Below, piece by piece: positions 1-8,595 of a stretch of 64,000 nucleotides of DNA. The translations under genes and the position numbers were made by a program. Source of the DNA: Casp-Chloro-G3 sp002816715 (GTDB lineage Bacteria > Chloroflexota > Dehalococcoidia > Lucifugimonadales > UBA3495); the NCBI GenBank assembly GCA_027623815.1, contig JAQBUV010000004.1:18415-82414 (forward strand), given 5' to 3'. The notes under the pieces were generated by a model, which saw only the letters and a program-made list of their open reading frames with translations, made no database searches and was not told where the DNA came from. Position 1 is the first letter of the stretch. Every line of letters begins with the position of its first letter.

Positions 1-1
1 T

Positions 2-61
2 TGGCCCACCGCGGCCAACGCCGTTCAGGTGGCTAAAGAAGTGTTCGACTCCAGAAAGTAA
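2..61 (+). CDS. C-terminal end of a truncated gene
   Basis: An open frame enters from the left edge and stops at a TAA at 59-61, encoding a tail that ends in EVFDSRK. Only 19 residues are visible, so the product cannot be named. The alanine/valine-rich helix-like tail is compatible with a soluble enzyme. It lies on the same strand as the downstream ThDP-dependent enzyme but is separated from it by about 250 bases that hold a dispersed repeat, so co-transcription is uncertain. Confidence 0.45.
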   Translation, partial: WPTAANAVQVAKEVFDSRK

Positions 62-97
62 AATGGCAACCTGTCAATATAGTTTTGATATATAGCT

Positions 98-178
98 TCC
101 TCTCCCCTTGTTGGAGAGGATTGAGGTGAGGGGTATCACCCTCATCCCGACCTTCCCCCATCAAAGGGGAAGGTGCCC
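98..178 (+). repeat. Dispersed palindromic repeat, copy 1
   Basis: An 81-base unit made of two short inverted repeats: a CCTCTCC...GGAGAGG hairpin followed by an ACCTTCCCC...GGGGAAGGT hairpin. A second, visibly homologous copy lies at 2141-2221 in the same orientation, so the two bracket the ThDP enzyme gene. It resembles REP-like intergenic repeats. It has no coding potential of its own. The rest of the 62-310 interval shows nothing recognisable apart from the Shine-Dalgarno sequence of the next gene. Confidence 0.6.
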
Positions 179-310
179 CTGTCCAACATGGTTTGGATTA
201 TCAAAATCAATCTCAAACGGCAATGCCTTTGCCGTTCAAACAAGAATCTTGACTCGAATGTGGTCGCTTGGTCATTCAAGCGACCGCCACAACAGACCGG
301 GAGGTAGGTT

Positions 311-1981
311 ATGCCACGGATGACGGGCGGGCGGTTTATCGCCGAAACTTTTCAAGCCTATGGGATCACCCACGTGTTTTTCATGCCGGTAATCATCCAG
401 CAAGCGTTGTTGGAGATGGAGCGATTGGGTATCCGGCGCATCATGACTCACGGGGAGAAGGCCGCCGCATACATGGCTGATGGCTATGCCCGCATCTCCA
501 AGCGGGTTGGCGTATGCATGTCCCAGTCGGTGGGTGCGGCGAACCTGGCCGCCGGTCTGCAAGACCCCTTCCTGGCCTCCTCGCCGGTGATGGCAATTAC
601 GGGCCGCCGACCTCAGACCGACCAGCATCGTCACGCCTACCAGGAAATTGACCACACCGAGCCGTTCAACGCGGTGACCAAGTACAACGTGCTGGTCAAC
701 AGCGCCGAACAGCTTCCCGAGTACCTGCGGCAGGGTTTCCGCGCCGCCACTTCCGGCACGCCCGGGCCGGTGCACCTGGACTTTGAAGGTACCACCGGTG
801 CAACCATCGCCGGAGCCGAGGCCGACCTGTCAGTGATGGTAGATGAACCCTTCGCCATGGTGCCGCCCTTCCGTCCCGAACCGTCAATGGAGTTGGTGCG
901 GCAGGCGGCACAGGTCATCTCGCAGGCTCGCCGGCCGGTGATTATCGCGGGTGGCGGAGTGGTCGCTTCTGGCGCGCAGCGGGAAGTTGTGGAGTTGGCG
1001 GAGATGCTGTCAATTCCGGTGGCGACTTCGCTGAACGCCAAAGGCACCATCCCGGAGAACCACCCGCTCTACGTCGGCGTCTGCGGGAATTACTCTCGCT
1101 GGTGCGCCAACCGGGTGGTGTCGGAAGCTGACCTGGTGATCTACCTGGGCAGCAGCACCGGCAGCATGGTTACCAACGAATGGACGGTACCGGCTCCAGG
1201 CACTCCCATAGTTCAAATCGACATCAACGCCGCTGAATTGGGTCGAAGCTATCCGGCTCAAGCTGCGCTACAGGGCGATGCCAAAGCTTCGATACGCAAA
1301 CTGATTGAGGCGATGGAGCCTCTGGGCCCGCGCACCGAATGGGTGAACCGAACCCGGCAGTTGGTCAATGACTGGCAGGACGAGGTTGCCCCTCATGTAA
1401 ACTCCGACACGGTTCCCATGCGTCCAGAGCGGTTGTGCAAAGAACTTTCTGATTTTCTGCCTTCGGACTCGATATTGGTGTCGGATACCGGCCACGCTGG
1501 AATCTGGACCAGCACTATGCTGGACTTGAATCATCCGGACCAGAGCTATATCAGGTGCGCCGGTTCTTTGGGTTGGAGCTTCCCCGCCGCGATGGGCGCC
1601 AAGTGCGCCGCACCGGAGCGTCCGGTGCTTTGCTTCACCGGCGACGGCGGTTTCTGGTACCACCTGACCGAGTTGGAGACCGCCCTGCGGTACGGGATAA
1701 ACACGGTAACGGTGGTCAATAACAACCGCTCGTTGAACCAGGAAAAGCGGGGCAACGAGTTGACCTACGGTGGGCAGACCGCCGGTTCTGATGAGCTGTG
1801 GATGCTCTCCGATGTGGACTTCAGCAAGGTCGCCGAATCTATGGGTTGTTTTGGAATTCGGGTGGAGCGTCCCAGCGAGCTACAGGGCGCGCTGGAACAG
1901 GCCTTCGCTTCAGGGAAGCCAGCGGTGGTCGATGTGGTCACCGACATTGCGGGGATTGCGCCGAGAGCCTGGAGTCCCTAG
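311..1981 (+). CDS. Thiamine pyrophosphate-dependent enzyme (acetolactate synthase-like)
   Basis: A 556-residue protein with the full three-domain ThDP fold of the acetolactate synthase/benzoylformate decarboxylase family. The PYR-domain catalytic glutamate is E49 in the stretch THGEKAAAYMADGYAR. The central FAD/NAD-like domain spans roughly residues 190-330. The PP domain carries the GDG...NN thiamine-diphosphate and magnesium motif at about residues 443-472 (GDGGFWYH, then VVNNN). The ATG at 311 is preceded by GGGAGG at 299-304. It is not obviously a biosynthetic IlvB: no small regulatory subunit follows and the gene stands alone between two dispersed repeats. A 2-oxoacid decarboxylase or carboligase role is likely, but the substrate cannot be read from the sequence. 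Confidence 0.85.
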   Translation: MPRMTGGRFIAETFQAYGITHVFFMPVIIQQALLEMERLGIRRIMTHGEKAAAYMADGYARISKRVGVCMSQSVGAANLAAGLQDPFLASSPVMAITGRRPQTDQHRHAYQEIDHTEPFNAVTKYNVLVNSAEQLPEYLRQGFRAATSGTPGPVHLDFEGTTGATIAGAEADLSVMVDEPFAMVPPFRPEPSMELVRQAAQVISQARRPVIIAGGGVVASGAQREVVELAEMLSIPVATSLNAKGTIPENHPLYVGVCGNYSRWCANRVVSEADLVIYLGSSTGSMVTNEWTVPAPGTPIVQIDINAAELGRSYPAQAALQGDAKASIRKLIEAMEPLGPRTEWVNRTRQLVNDWQDEVAPHVNSDTVPMRPERLCKELSDFLPSDSILVSDTGHAGIWTSTMLDLNHPDQSYIRCAGSLGWSFPAAMGAKCAAPERPVLCFTGDGGFWYHLTELETALRYGINTVTVVNNNRSLNQEKRGNELTYGGQTAGSDELWMLSDVDFSKVAESMGCFGIRVERPSELQGALEQAFASGKPAVVDVVTDIAGIAPRAWSP

Positions 1982-2019
1982 AGGTCTGCCTCGCCGCTAG
2001 TTCACCCTCTCCTGACGTG

Positions 2020-2115
2020 CTTAGGGCCCATGACGAAATAAGTGGATCTGTATTAGCCAAATTTCAGTGTGTCCACACTGAAATTTGCATCACTTATTTA
2101 GTCACGGCTACTTAA
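2020..2115. mobile_element. Short non-autonomous element, family A, copy 1 (divergent interior)
   Basis: A 96-base element whose ends match the two identical elements at 11918-12014 and 28863-28959: it opens CTTAGGGCCCATGACGAAAT and closes with the degenerate complement TTATTTAGTCACGGC...CTTAA. The interior differs and instead contains a perfect 13-bp inverted repeat (2059-2071 against 2074-2086) with a 2-base loop, so the whole element can fold into one long hairpin. It is flanked by TTAG on the left and TTAA on the right. Shared ends with an unrelated middle are typical of MITEs mobilised by the same transposase. Confidence 0.65.
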
Positions 2116-2140
2116 TGCACGGACATCTTCAGGAATGGCA

Positions 2141-2221
2141 TCCTCTCCCCCTGTTGGAGAGGACTGAGGTGAGGGGATTCACCTTCATCCCAACCTTCTC
2201 CCATCGAGGGAGAAGGGGCCG
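2141..2221 (+). repeat. Dispersed palindromic repeat, copy 2
   Basis: Second copy of the repeat at 98-178, with the same two-hairpin architecture (CCTCTCC...GGAGAGG, then CCTTCTCCC...GGGAGAAGG) and scattered substitutions. It sits about 25 bases after a family A mobile element. The remaining bases to 2321 show short inverted repeats but no gene. Confidence 0.6.
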
Positions 2222-2321
2222 TTGTCAGGCCCCGCAAAAAACTGTCGTGGGATAGCTCACTACGGGAGAGGAAGCTCCCGACAAAAAGTGTCGTGTGAGC
2301 ATCGCATTTTGTTTAGAGCAA

Positions 2322-3188
2322 TCAAATCCGCTTTGCCGCCGAAAGAAATTCTTGGGCCGCAGCGTAGTCGCGGGCGCCGCCTCTACGGATGGGCGGCACC
2401 AGGTAGATGTTGTGCAACCGAGCTTCCTGGAACTTGGCGTGCAGTTCCAACGCCATCTCCACGCCGGAGCGTCCCGCCGCCAGTTCTTCCCGCACCGACT
2501 GGGGCACCGACGCGAAGATCACCCCATCCGGTTCCAGGATTTGCAGACCGAAAAACACTGGCACGCCAAGTTGGCCTCCGGAGGCTTCGGTGTAGGCTTC
2601 CTGAAATTGGAATGCCTCAGCCGGGTCGAATATAGGCTGAGTTATCAAAAATTGAGCGCCGGATTCAACCTTGCGGTGGGCCAGCCGCGCTTCTCTGTGG
2701 ATGCCTCGGCCCAAGTCCACCGTCGCTCCGATGCAGAAGTCCGTAGGAGCGCCCAGCTTGGCGTCTCTGAAGTCCACTCCACAGTTCATTTGAGCGATGG
2801 CGGCAATCAATTCGGTAGGCCGATAATCGTCAACCAATTTAACCAGCGGTAGATCGCGCTGTGAAAACGGGTCTCCCCGCACTACGATAACGTTGTCCAG
2901 CCCTAAAACCTGCGCCCCCAGAAGCTGCGACTGTAGGGCGAGCTTGTTCATGTCCCGGGTAGCCAGGGTAAAGACGACATCTTTGCCCACCTGTTGCTTG
3001 ATGGCGGCGGCCAGCATTGGCGCGTTTACCCTCACTGACCGACCGGGGTTGTAAGCCACTGAAAGGAAATCGGCGTCGATGTTTGCCTGGTTCAGCAGTT
3101 CCGGTTGGCCGGAGCGCGGTGGCGAGAAATCACAGATAATGCAGGTGCGTCCAGTAGCTTCAAAGCAGCAGTCGGTTATTTTTGGCAT
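2322..3188 (-). CDS. Methylenetetrahydrofolate reductase-family protein
   Basis: A 288-residue single-domain TIM-barrel protein of the MetF/MTHFR family. Recognisable segments are the N-terminal CDFSPPRSG strand, the central NVIVVRGDP signature that contacts flavin and folate, and the C-terminal stretch AQFLITQPIFDP. These are family features for NAD(P)H- and FAD-dependent reduction of 5,10-methylene-THF to 5-methyl-THF. The length fits a catalytic domain without a regulatory extension. The opening segment CFEATGRTCIICDFSPP suggests a divergent corrinoid-pathway or SAR202-type paralogue rather than canonical MetF, so only a family call is made. It is the last gene of a minus-strand group with the haem-binding protein and MqnA. 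Confidence 0.75.
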   Translation of the reverse strand: MPKITDCCFEATGRTCIICDFSPPRSGQPELLNQANIDADFLSVAYNPGRSVRVNAPMLAAAIKQQVGKDVVFTLATRDMNKLALQSQLLGAQVLGLDNVIVVRGDPFSQRDLPLVKLVDDYRPTELIAAIAQMNCGVDFRDAKLGAPTDFCIGATVDLGRGIHREARLAHRKVESGAQFLITQPIFDPAEAFQFQEAYTEASGGQLGVPVFFGLQILEPDGVIFASVPQSVREELAAGRSGVEMALELHAKFQEARLHNIYLVPPIRRGGARDYAAAQEFLSAAKRI

Positions 3189-3206
3189 GGTAATGCGTCT
3201 ATCCGG

Positions 3207-3749
3207 CTATGGCTGCTTGGCCTGAGCAAGTCGTTGTCTTTCCTCACGGCGACCTCGCTGGTCTTCGCCGCCGCGGTCCTCTCCTCCAAATGTAGCGCGG
3301 AGTCCCTGAATTAGCAGTTCCTTTTCTCCGCGGGAAAGATCGGCTTCAGGGTGAGGCAGAACATAGAAACAGGGAGGCATCTCCCCGTCAATCACCGTTT
3401 CCGCAGCGTCATCAGCTTCTCCCTGCGACTGATCCCAGCGGGAGAAATTCAACTCGTCCCGGCCTTCGTCCACGTCTCGCTGCACCAGCCAGGAAATTGG
3501 AGCTATGTTGGAGTACCAGGGCCACTTGGTTTCGTTACTGTGGCAGTCGTAACAGGCCCGAACCGCCAGCTCACGAGTCTGATTATTTGCCCAGGCGGGT
3601 TCTTGACGAACTGGAGGATTTGAGTGGTCTCGGCCGTAGGGAACGACTTGAATCGCCAAGAACGCAATCACGATCAGCCCGAAGAATCCCAGACCGCCCA
3701 TTATTGCCAATCGCTTCGGGACAGTTGGGCGGCGAAAAAATCGGTACAC
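3207..3749 (-). CDS. Membrane-anchored haem-binding domain protein (cytochrome-like)
   Basis: A 180-residue protein with one N-terminal transmembrane segment (about residues 15-36, IMGGLGFFGLIVIAFLAIQV) and an extracytoplasmic domain carrying one c-type haem motif, CYDCH, at residues 66-70. Downstream it has KWPWYSNIAPISW and a GEMPP...Y segment, which are characteristic of the 'haem-binding domain' family related to cytochrome c. The Met in GEMPP could be the distal haem ligand. It is encoded 13 bases after the menaquinone gene mqnA, which fits a role in the respiratory chain. Its electron partner is unknown. Confidence 0.75.
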   Translation of the reverse strand: MYRFFRRPTVPKRLAIMGGLGFFGLIVIAFLAIQVVPYGRDHSNPPVRQEPAWANNQTRELAVRACYDCHSNETKWPWYSNIAPISWLVQRDVDEGRDELNFSRWDQSQGEADDAAETVIDGEMPPCFYVLPHPEADLSRGEKELLIQGLRATFGGEDRGGEDQRGRREERQRLAQAKQP

Positions 3750-3762
3750 GCTCAGTCAGTCC

Positions 3763-4515
3763 CTAGCTATCCAATTGGTTCAGGTACTCCCTGAAAGTGT
3801 TCAATCCCTTCTGCTCAGAAAGGCCCATAAAGTAGCGCACGCCCTGGAGATGGTTCACCACGTCGCGAGGCAGCATCAGCAGTTCGTCTTTCGGCTCGTT
3901 CAGGTGATACAGCGCGTCCACTCCGTCTTCCAAGCCCACATAGAGGGTATCCTCCAGCAAGGCCAACTCTTTAGAGTCCATATCCTTGCGGGCGATCCAG
4001 CGGGCGAAGACAAAAGGCAACCCAGTCCAAGAATTCCACTCTTGACCTAAATCGTAACGGTGCGGAAACCCCCGTGCGCCCCGGCGCTGACGCAAGGCTC
4101 GATTGCCGATGATCAGGAAAGCGTCGTATTCCTGGGGTTGCAACGGCACGTACTCACCGGGCGAGATACCGTACTTGAGCTTGAGCAGCACCTCAAGGAG
4201 TTTTGGCGCGGTGGCGGCTTCATCGGTTACGCCGATGCGGGCACCGGATAGCTCTTCGATGGGTTTGGTCGAATATAAGAAGACGCTCCCGGAGCTATCG
4301 TTGCAGGCGATGCAGAATCCGACTATCGGGTTGAACCGATCCTCCAGTCTAAAGGCATCAACTACTGGCACCAGGCCAGCGTCAATCTCGCCAGATTCGG
4401 CGGCGGCGGCCATTTTGCTGGGCATGAAATCCCGTAGTTCTATCCCGCGGCGGGGCATGTCAAAGTAAAATGGTTCGGTGTGTAAATAGGGAACCCGTCC
4501 GACTGTGATTGGCAT
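3763..4515 (-). CDS. mqnA: Chorismate dehydratase / menaquinone biosynthesis protein MqnA
   Basis: A 250-residue periplasmic-binding-protein-fold enzyme of the MqnA/MqnD family. It opens with MPITVGRVPYLHTEPFYF and contains the typical GEIDAGLVPVVDAFR and IGVTDEAATAP segments that form the ligand cleft. MqnA dehydrates chorismate to 3-enolpyruvyl-benzoate, the first step of the futalosine menaquinone pathway. MqnD, the sister enzyme, is similar in fold, but the N-terminal pattern and length favour MqnA. No other mqn genes lie in the window. The adjacent haem-binding protein gene supports a respiratory context. Confidence 0.75.
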   Translation of the reverse strand: MPITVGRVPYLHTEPFYFDMPRRGIELRDFMPSKMAAAAESGEIDAGLVPVVDAFRLEDRFNPIVGFCIACNDSSGSVFLYSTKPIEELSGARIGVTDEAATAPKLLEVLLKLKYGISPGEYVPLQPQEYDAFLIIGNRALRQRRGARGFPHRYDLGQEWNSWTGLPFVFARWIARKDMDSKELALLEDTLYVGLEDGVDALYHLNEPKDELLMLPRDVVNHLQGVRYFMGLSEQKGLNTFREYLNQLDS

Positions 4516-4723
4516 TAATAGTACCGTCTAGTGCGCAAATTCTTCATGAGACCGACTCTCCGGTCTGCCCTTGGCCCAACGATTGTAGGTTTAAGCCAGT
4601 TCTGCGTCAAGCCAGGATTGACGGGTGACCCTGATACGTAGACCGGGTTCAGGCTAGCCATTGTCTCTGTTGCCAGGCTAGGGTATCTTGGGTAACACCA
4701 ATCCAAATGGGGATGTGAGGCTC

Positions 4724-5644
4724 ATGCGAATTGCAATAATGGGAGCGGGCAGCATTGGCGGCTACTTTGGCGGCATGCTGGCCCGTGGCGGCAACCAGGT
4801 GACGATGATTGCGCGCGGGCCGCACCTGATGGCGATCAAGAACCGGGGCCTCAGGATTGTCTCTGACCAGGGCGAGTTTGTCGCCTTCTGTGACGCCACC
4901 GACGACCCGGCCCAGGTTGGTGTCGTTGATCTGATTTTGCTGACGGTGAAGACCTACCACAACCCCCAGGCGATCCCCGCAATGCTGCCGATGATCGGTG
5001 AAGACACCGTGGTCTTGTGTTTGCAAAATGGCATCGATAGTTATCAGGCCGCTGCCGAAGTGGTGGGCGCCGAGAAAGTGCTGCCCGGGGCGGCCTATAT
5101 TGAGGCGGGTTTGCCGGAACCCGGCGTGGTCACCCAGAGTGGCCCAGTAGTCCGAATTGAATTTGGCGAGCCGGACGGCGGCGATTCTGAGCGAGGTCAA
5201 CGGATATTAAAGACCCTGGAACATGCTGGTATTCCCGCTCGGTTTAACCTGGATATTCACCAGGCTTTGTGGAGTAAGTTCCTGTTCATTGCGACGATGG
5301 CTGGTGTGACCACCCTATCCCGTGAAACCATGGCCCAACTGATGCCGCACCCAGAATGGCGTCAAGTAATTGTTGGCTGCATGCGAGAGATAGCGGCGGT
5401 TGGACAGGGCGCGGGCATTCAGCTAGCACCGGATATTGTTGACCTGACTATCGCCTACGTTGAAGGCTCTCTGGAGCAATTGCGGGCGTCGATGCATTCC
5501 GACATATTGGCGGGACGCCCTCTGGAGTTGGAAGCCTTGAACGGGGCGGTTATCCGCGCTGGTCTCAAAGTCAATGTCCCGACCCCGATCAACGATGTCA
5601 TCTACGCCATGCTGAAGCCATTTGCCGCAGGCCAATCCAGCTAG
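4724..5644 (+). CDS. panE: 2-dehydropantoate 2-reductase (ketopantoate reductase) family protein
   Basis: A 306-residue NADPH-dependent reductase. The N-terminal Rossmann fold shows GAGSIGGYFGG at residues 7-17, and the C-terminal all-alpha ApbA_C domain contains the LWSKFLFIATMAGVTTLSR segment with the catalytic-type lysine. The family reduces 2-dehydropantoate to pantoate for coenzyme A synthesis. The reading frame is open further upstream, but the ATG at 4724 places the Rossmann fold at the N-terminus and has GTGAGG just before it. Family members also act on other 2-oxoacids, so the pathway assignment is likely but not certain. Confidence 0.75.
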   Translation: MRIAIMGAGSIGGYFGGMLARGGNQVTMIARGPHLMAIKNRGLRIVSDQGEFVAFCDATDDPAQVGVVDLILLTVKTYHNPQAIPAMLPMIGEDTVVLCLQNGIDSYQAAAEVVGAEKVLPGAAYIEAGLPEPGVVTQSGPVVRIEFGEPDGGDSERGQRILKTLEHAGIPARFNLDIHQALWSKFLFIATMAGVTTLSRETMAQLMPHPEWRQVIVGCMREIAAVGQGAGIQLAPDIVDLTIAYVEGSLEQLRASMHSDILAGRPLELEALNGAVIRAGLKVNVPTPINDVIYAMLKPFAAGQSS

Positions 5645-5776
5645 AGCAACACCAAAGTCAAACTTGGTCATGACAAAACCCAACGCCCACAGAGTCTGCT
5701 TGCAGTCCAAATTGCGCTGCATTACACTTGTGCCGCTTGGTGAACCGGCGTATCAAACTTGGAGGATAGCAGATTA

Positions 5777-6178
5777 ATGTCTACTGATATGGAACGGGAA
5801 CTGGAGAGAACCACGGCCCTGCGGGGCTTTCGCTACGGCCTGCATGACTTTGTCGCTCAGGTCAATGGCCCGGAAGCCCTCAAGAAGCACAACGACAATA
5901 CCGAGGCCAACTATCTTAAAGAGGGGCTGATTGACCGCAAGACCAAGGAGTTGCTAATTGTGGTGGCCTGCGTCGCCAGCGGAGATTTGGTGTCCCACAT
6001 GCAACTGCACATGCACGCCGCGCACAAAGCCGGGGCCAGCCCTGAGGAGATCATGGCGGTGTTGGACCTGGTGGGTGGCTGGATTGGCAACGTGGCCAAG
6101 ATCAAGGGGCTGGAAGCCTGGCGCGCCACCTTCCGTCCCGATATTCCCACCATTGATCGCGTGGTAGAACTGCGGTAG
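5777..6178 (+). CDS. Carboxymuconolactone decarboxylase-family (AhpD-like) protein
   Basis: A 133-residue all-helical protein of the CMD/AhpD fold. The conserved core LIDRKTKELLIVVACVASGD...HMQLHMHAAHKAGASPEEI contains the usual Glu and His residues but only one cysteine (in VVACVASGD). The CxxC of peroxidase-active AhpD is therefore absent and a decarboxylase- or gamma-carboxymuconolactone-like activity is more likely. The ATG at 5777 is preceded by GGAGG at 5761-5765. It stands about 130 bases after the ketopantoate reductase gene on the same strand. The substrate is unknown. Confidence 0.7.
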   Translation: MSTDMERELERTTALRGFRYGLHDFVAQVNGPEALKKHNDNTEANYLKEGLIDRKTKELLIVVACVASGDLVSHMQLHMHAAHKAGASPEEIMAVLDLVGGWIGNVAKIKGLEAWRATFRPDIPTIDRVVELR

Positions 6179-6188
6179 CGGAGCAGGG

Positions 6189-6995
6189 CTAAAGAGCGTA
6201 GGCGGAGAACATATCTCTGGCGCGCAATTTGTCGTCCAACGAGCCGAAGGCCATGGTGTAGAACTTACTGTATCCAGAGGACTCCAGGCGGCGGAAAGTC
6301 GCGGCGAAGTCAATGTTGCCGTCGCCGGGGTTCAGGTGGACTTCCTTGTCGCCCAGGTTGTCGGCCAAGCGGACTTCACCGATACGCTCCACACCAAAAG
6401 CGTCCAGGAATCCGTCAATTCCTTCTGGAACCAGGTTGGCGTGGTTGACGGTGAAGGCCCAGCCCAGAGACTCTGACCGTATCGCATCCAAATAATACCG
6501 GCATTCCGGGACATTGTGGGCCAAGTAGTGAATTTCAGCGTCGTTCGGCTCAAAGTTCAGATTTTCCAAAAGCAGAACCGCGCCCACGCTCTCGGCATAT
6601 TCGACGAGTCGCTTGAGCCGCTCCAAAGACTTAGCCATGCGGTCGGCCACTGCGTCGCTGAAGTGGTAGCCGCCGTGAACCACCACCCCCTCGCAGCCCA
6701 GCTGCGTGGCGAGGTTGACATTCTCCCGCAGGTATCGGTCAACAGCCTCATCAACGAAGGGCGAAGTCTCGGCTACGTTGACCGATGAAGCAGTGTGGAG
6801 GGAAAGGTGAATGTCATATTGTTGAAATAACGCTTGAACTGTTTCCGCCCGGTCGCTGCTCCAGTTGTCCAGTCGATTGGCTCCGGTATCGGCATTGAAG
6901 TTCAGATAGTGAAACTGGTGGGAAGCCGCTATCTGTAGTGCTTCTTCCAACGGCAGGGCACCGGCATCGTATCCAATTCGGTCTTTCAAGTTCAT
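6189..6995 (-). CDS. Sugar phosphate isomerase/epimerase family protein (AP-endonuclease-2 fold)
   Basis: A 268-residue TIM-barrel protein of the xylose-isomerase-like family. Metal-ligand positions are visible as GVVVHGGYHF, LLLENLNFEP (Glu ligand), AFTVNHANL and the late histidine and aspartate in VHLNPGDGNIDF. The HLNPGDGNIDF ending is very typical of these epimerases. The protein is cytosolic. It is followed about 30 bases upstream on the same strand by an alpha/beta hydrolase, so the two may be co-transcribed. The substrate cannot be predicted. Confidence 0.75.
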   Translation of the reverse strand: MNLKDRIGYDAGALPLEEALQIAASHQFHYLNFNADTGANRLDNWSSDRAETVQALFQQYDIHLSLHTASSVNVAETSPFVDEAVDRYLRENVNLATQLGCEGVVVHGGYHFSDAVADRMAKSLERLKRLVEYAESVGAVLLLENLNFEPNDAEIHYLAHNVPECRYYLDAIRSESLGWAFTVNHANLVPEGIDGFLDAFGVERIGEVRLADNLGDKEVHLNPGDGNIDFAATFRRLESSGYSKFYTMAFGSLDDKLRARDMFSAYAL

Positions 6996-7023
6996 CGTTT
7001 GGTGCCTCGTCGGTTAGTCTGAG

Positions 7024-7752
7024 TTACTCTGAAATGCTTTGCTGGTCGGGTGGTGCGGCCCTCAGTGTCTCTGGAATCCACCTCTCCAGGAGGCTCTCCA
7101 GTTCATCCCCGCATTCTTCCAGCCGGTGCTCCGCACCGTCGAATAGCACCAACTCTTTGGGTTCTTTGGCCCAATTGTGAACCTCAACGCCGCAAGAATA
7201 GGGAAGTCGAGTGTCGCTCTTACCGTGTACCACCAGCAGCGGTTTGGGCGATAGCAGCACGGCGATGTTGGCGCCATAGGTTTGCGGTGACAGTGATACT
7301 ACGCCACGGACGTGATTGCTAGACGCTCCGGCTGCGATGACCACCGCGCCACCGAAGGAATGGCCGACCAAAACTACCGGTTCATATCCGGTGCTTTGGA
7401 AGAAAGTTATACCCGCCAGCAAGTCCAGTACGCACTCCGGAAACACGTTGGGCTGCCGGTAACTCAAGCGCAGGGATGTTATTCCTTGCGCCGCAAACGA
7501 CTCGGATAGTCGGGAATATGCGCCTTTGGCCGGGCCGCCGAACCCGCCACGTGCGCCGCAGACCCAGATGACGCCCAGCTTGGAATCGCGAGCGGCGTGC
7601 AGGATGGCGGGCAGATCTCCCCGGCTGGTGCGGAACGTGAGACCCCGGCCAACATCGCCCTCATGGGGCGGGCCGCCCAAGACCTCATGGATCTGCATTT
7701 TGGGGCCTTGCATTGAGTCAGACCGGCCTGACTGATTTGGTTGCTGGGTCAT
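7024..7752 (-). CDS. Alpha/beta hydrolase (dienelactone-hydrolase-like)
   Basis: A 242-residue single-domain alpha/beta hydrolase. The nucleophile elbow GHSFGG places the catalytic serine at residue 132. A late histidine lies in FDGAEHRLEE and an acid in the KSDTRLPYS segment, completing the triad pattern. There is no signal peptide, so it is probably cytosolic. Overall architecture matches small dienelactone hydrolase or KANL3/Tex30-like hydrolases. The neighbouring epimerase gives no clear pathway. Confidence 0.7.
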   Translation of the reverse strand: MTQQPNQSGRSDSMQGPKMQIHEVLGGPPHEGDVGRGLTFRTSRGDLPAILHAARDSKLGVIWVCGARGGFGGPAKGAYSRLSESFAAQGITSLRLSYRQPNVFPECVLDLLAGITFFQSTGYEPVVLVGHSFGGAVVIAAGASSNHVRGVVSLSPQTYGANIAVLLSPKPLLVVHGKSDTRLPYSCGVEVHNWAKEPKELVLFDGAEHRLEECGDELESLLERWIPETLRAAPPDQQSISE

Positions 7753-7863
7753 AAAATTGCCCCCCTGGCTTCGGGATTTATTAGCCGCATACCCGGGATG
7801 TCAATGGCGATGGCGCTGTGCGGTAGTCCTATTGGCGACTTGAACGCCACCTTTGGGACTAGG

Positions 7864-8595
7864 TTACCGGCGATCTCCAACTTTACGCCACTCGCCGGGC
7901 TTCAGGTTGTCCAGCCGGACGTTGCCAACGCGAGTGCGGATTAACCTGGCCACCTGGTAACCACGTTCCTCGGCCATGCGACGTAGTTGGCGGTTCCATC
8001 CCTGGTGAACTACTAACTCAATCTCATCCGGGCCGATTTGTTTCAAGCGGTCGGCCCTGGCTATCCCCTCGGCCAGAGGCACACCTTGTACAAATGCGTT
8101 TAATAATTGGCGGTCTACCGGCGTCGTGAATATGATGCGATATTCTTTTTCATTCTCATATTTGGGGTGGGTAGATTCAAAAATGAACCGGCCGTCATTG
8201 CTTAACAGGAGCAAGCCTTCACTGTCGTAGTCCAACCTGCCCGCAGGTTTCAAATGTTGCAGTTCTCCAGGAAGAAGACTCATCACTGTTTTTCTGCCTT
8301 CGGGATCAGACCGAGTGGTCAGATAGGTCCGGGGCTTGTACAGCGCGATGGTGATCTTGTCGGGGACTTGCGCTGCGACCAATTCTCCATCCACGGCTAG
8401 TTGGTCAATAGCCGGATCAATCCGCTGTCCCAGGACTGCCACACCACCGTTAATCCGCACCTTTTGCTCGCGTATGACACGGTCAGCTTCGCGCCGGGAA
8501 ATTCCCAACTGTTGTGCAAGGTAGGTGTTGATTCTAACTGAGAAATCGCTGGAGATAGGATTCCTAGATGGAGGATTGCTCGGTGATTGAGACAA
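7864..8595 (-). CDS. rluB: rRNA pseudouridine synthase (RluB/RsuA family)
   Basis: A 243-residue protein with an N-terminal S4 RNA-binding domain (about residues 20-66, INTYLAQQLGISRREADRVI) and a C-terminal pseudouridine synthase domain. The catalytic aspartate is D122 in GRLDYDSEGLLLLSNDG. The RLDYDSEGLLLLS signature and LVVHQGWNRQLRRM segment are typical of the RsuA/RluB/RluE/RluF group that isomerises uridines of ribosomal RNA. RluB (23S U2605) is the most likely member by length and S4 domain, but RluE/F or RsuA paralogues cannot be excluded. Confidence 0.85.
   Translation of the reverse strand: MSQSPSNPPSRNPISSDFSVRINTYLAQQLGISRREADRVIREQKVRINGGVAVLGQRIDPAIDQLAVDGELVAAQVPDKITIALYKPRTYLTTRSDPEGRKTVMSLLPGELQHLKPAGRLDYDSEGLLLLSNDGRFIFESTHPKYENEKEYRIIFTTPVDRQLLNAFVQGVPLAEGIARADRLKQIGPDEIELVVHQGWNRQLRRMAEERGYQVARLIRTRVGNVRLDNLKPGEWRKVGDRR

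Noticed and set aside
311..1981. Calling the ThDP enzyme IlvB of branched-chain amino acid synthesis
   Set aside because: No IlvN partner or other ilv genes are adjacent, and the family contains many decarboxylases; only the family is supported.
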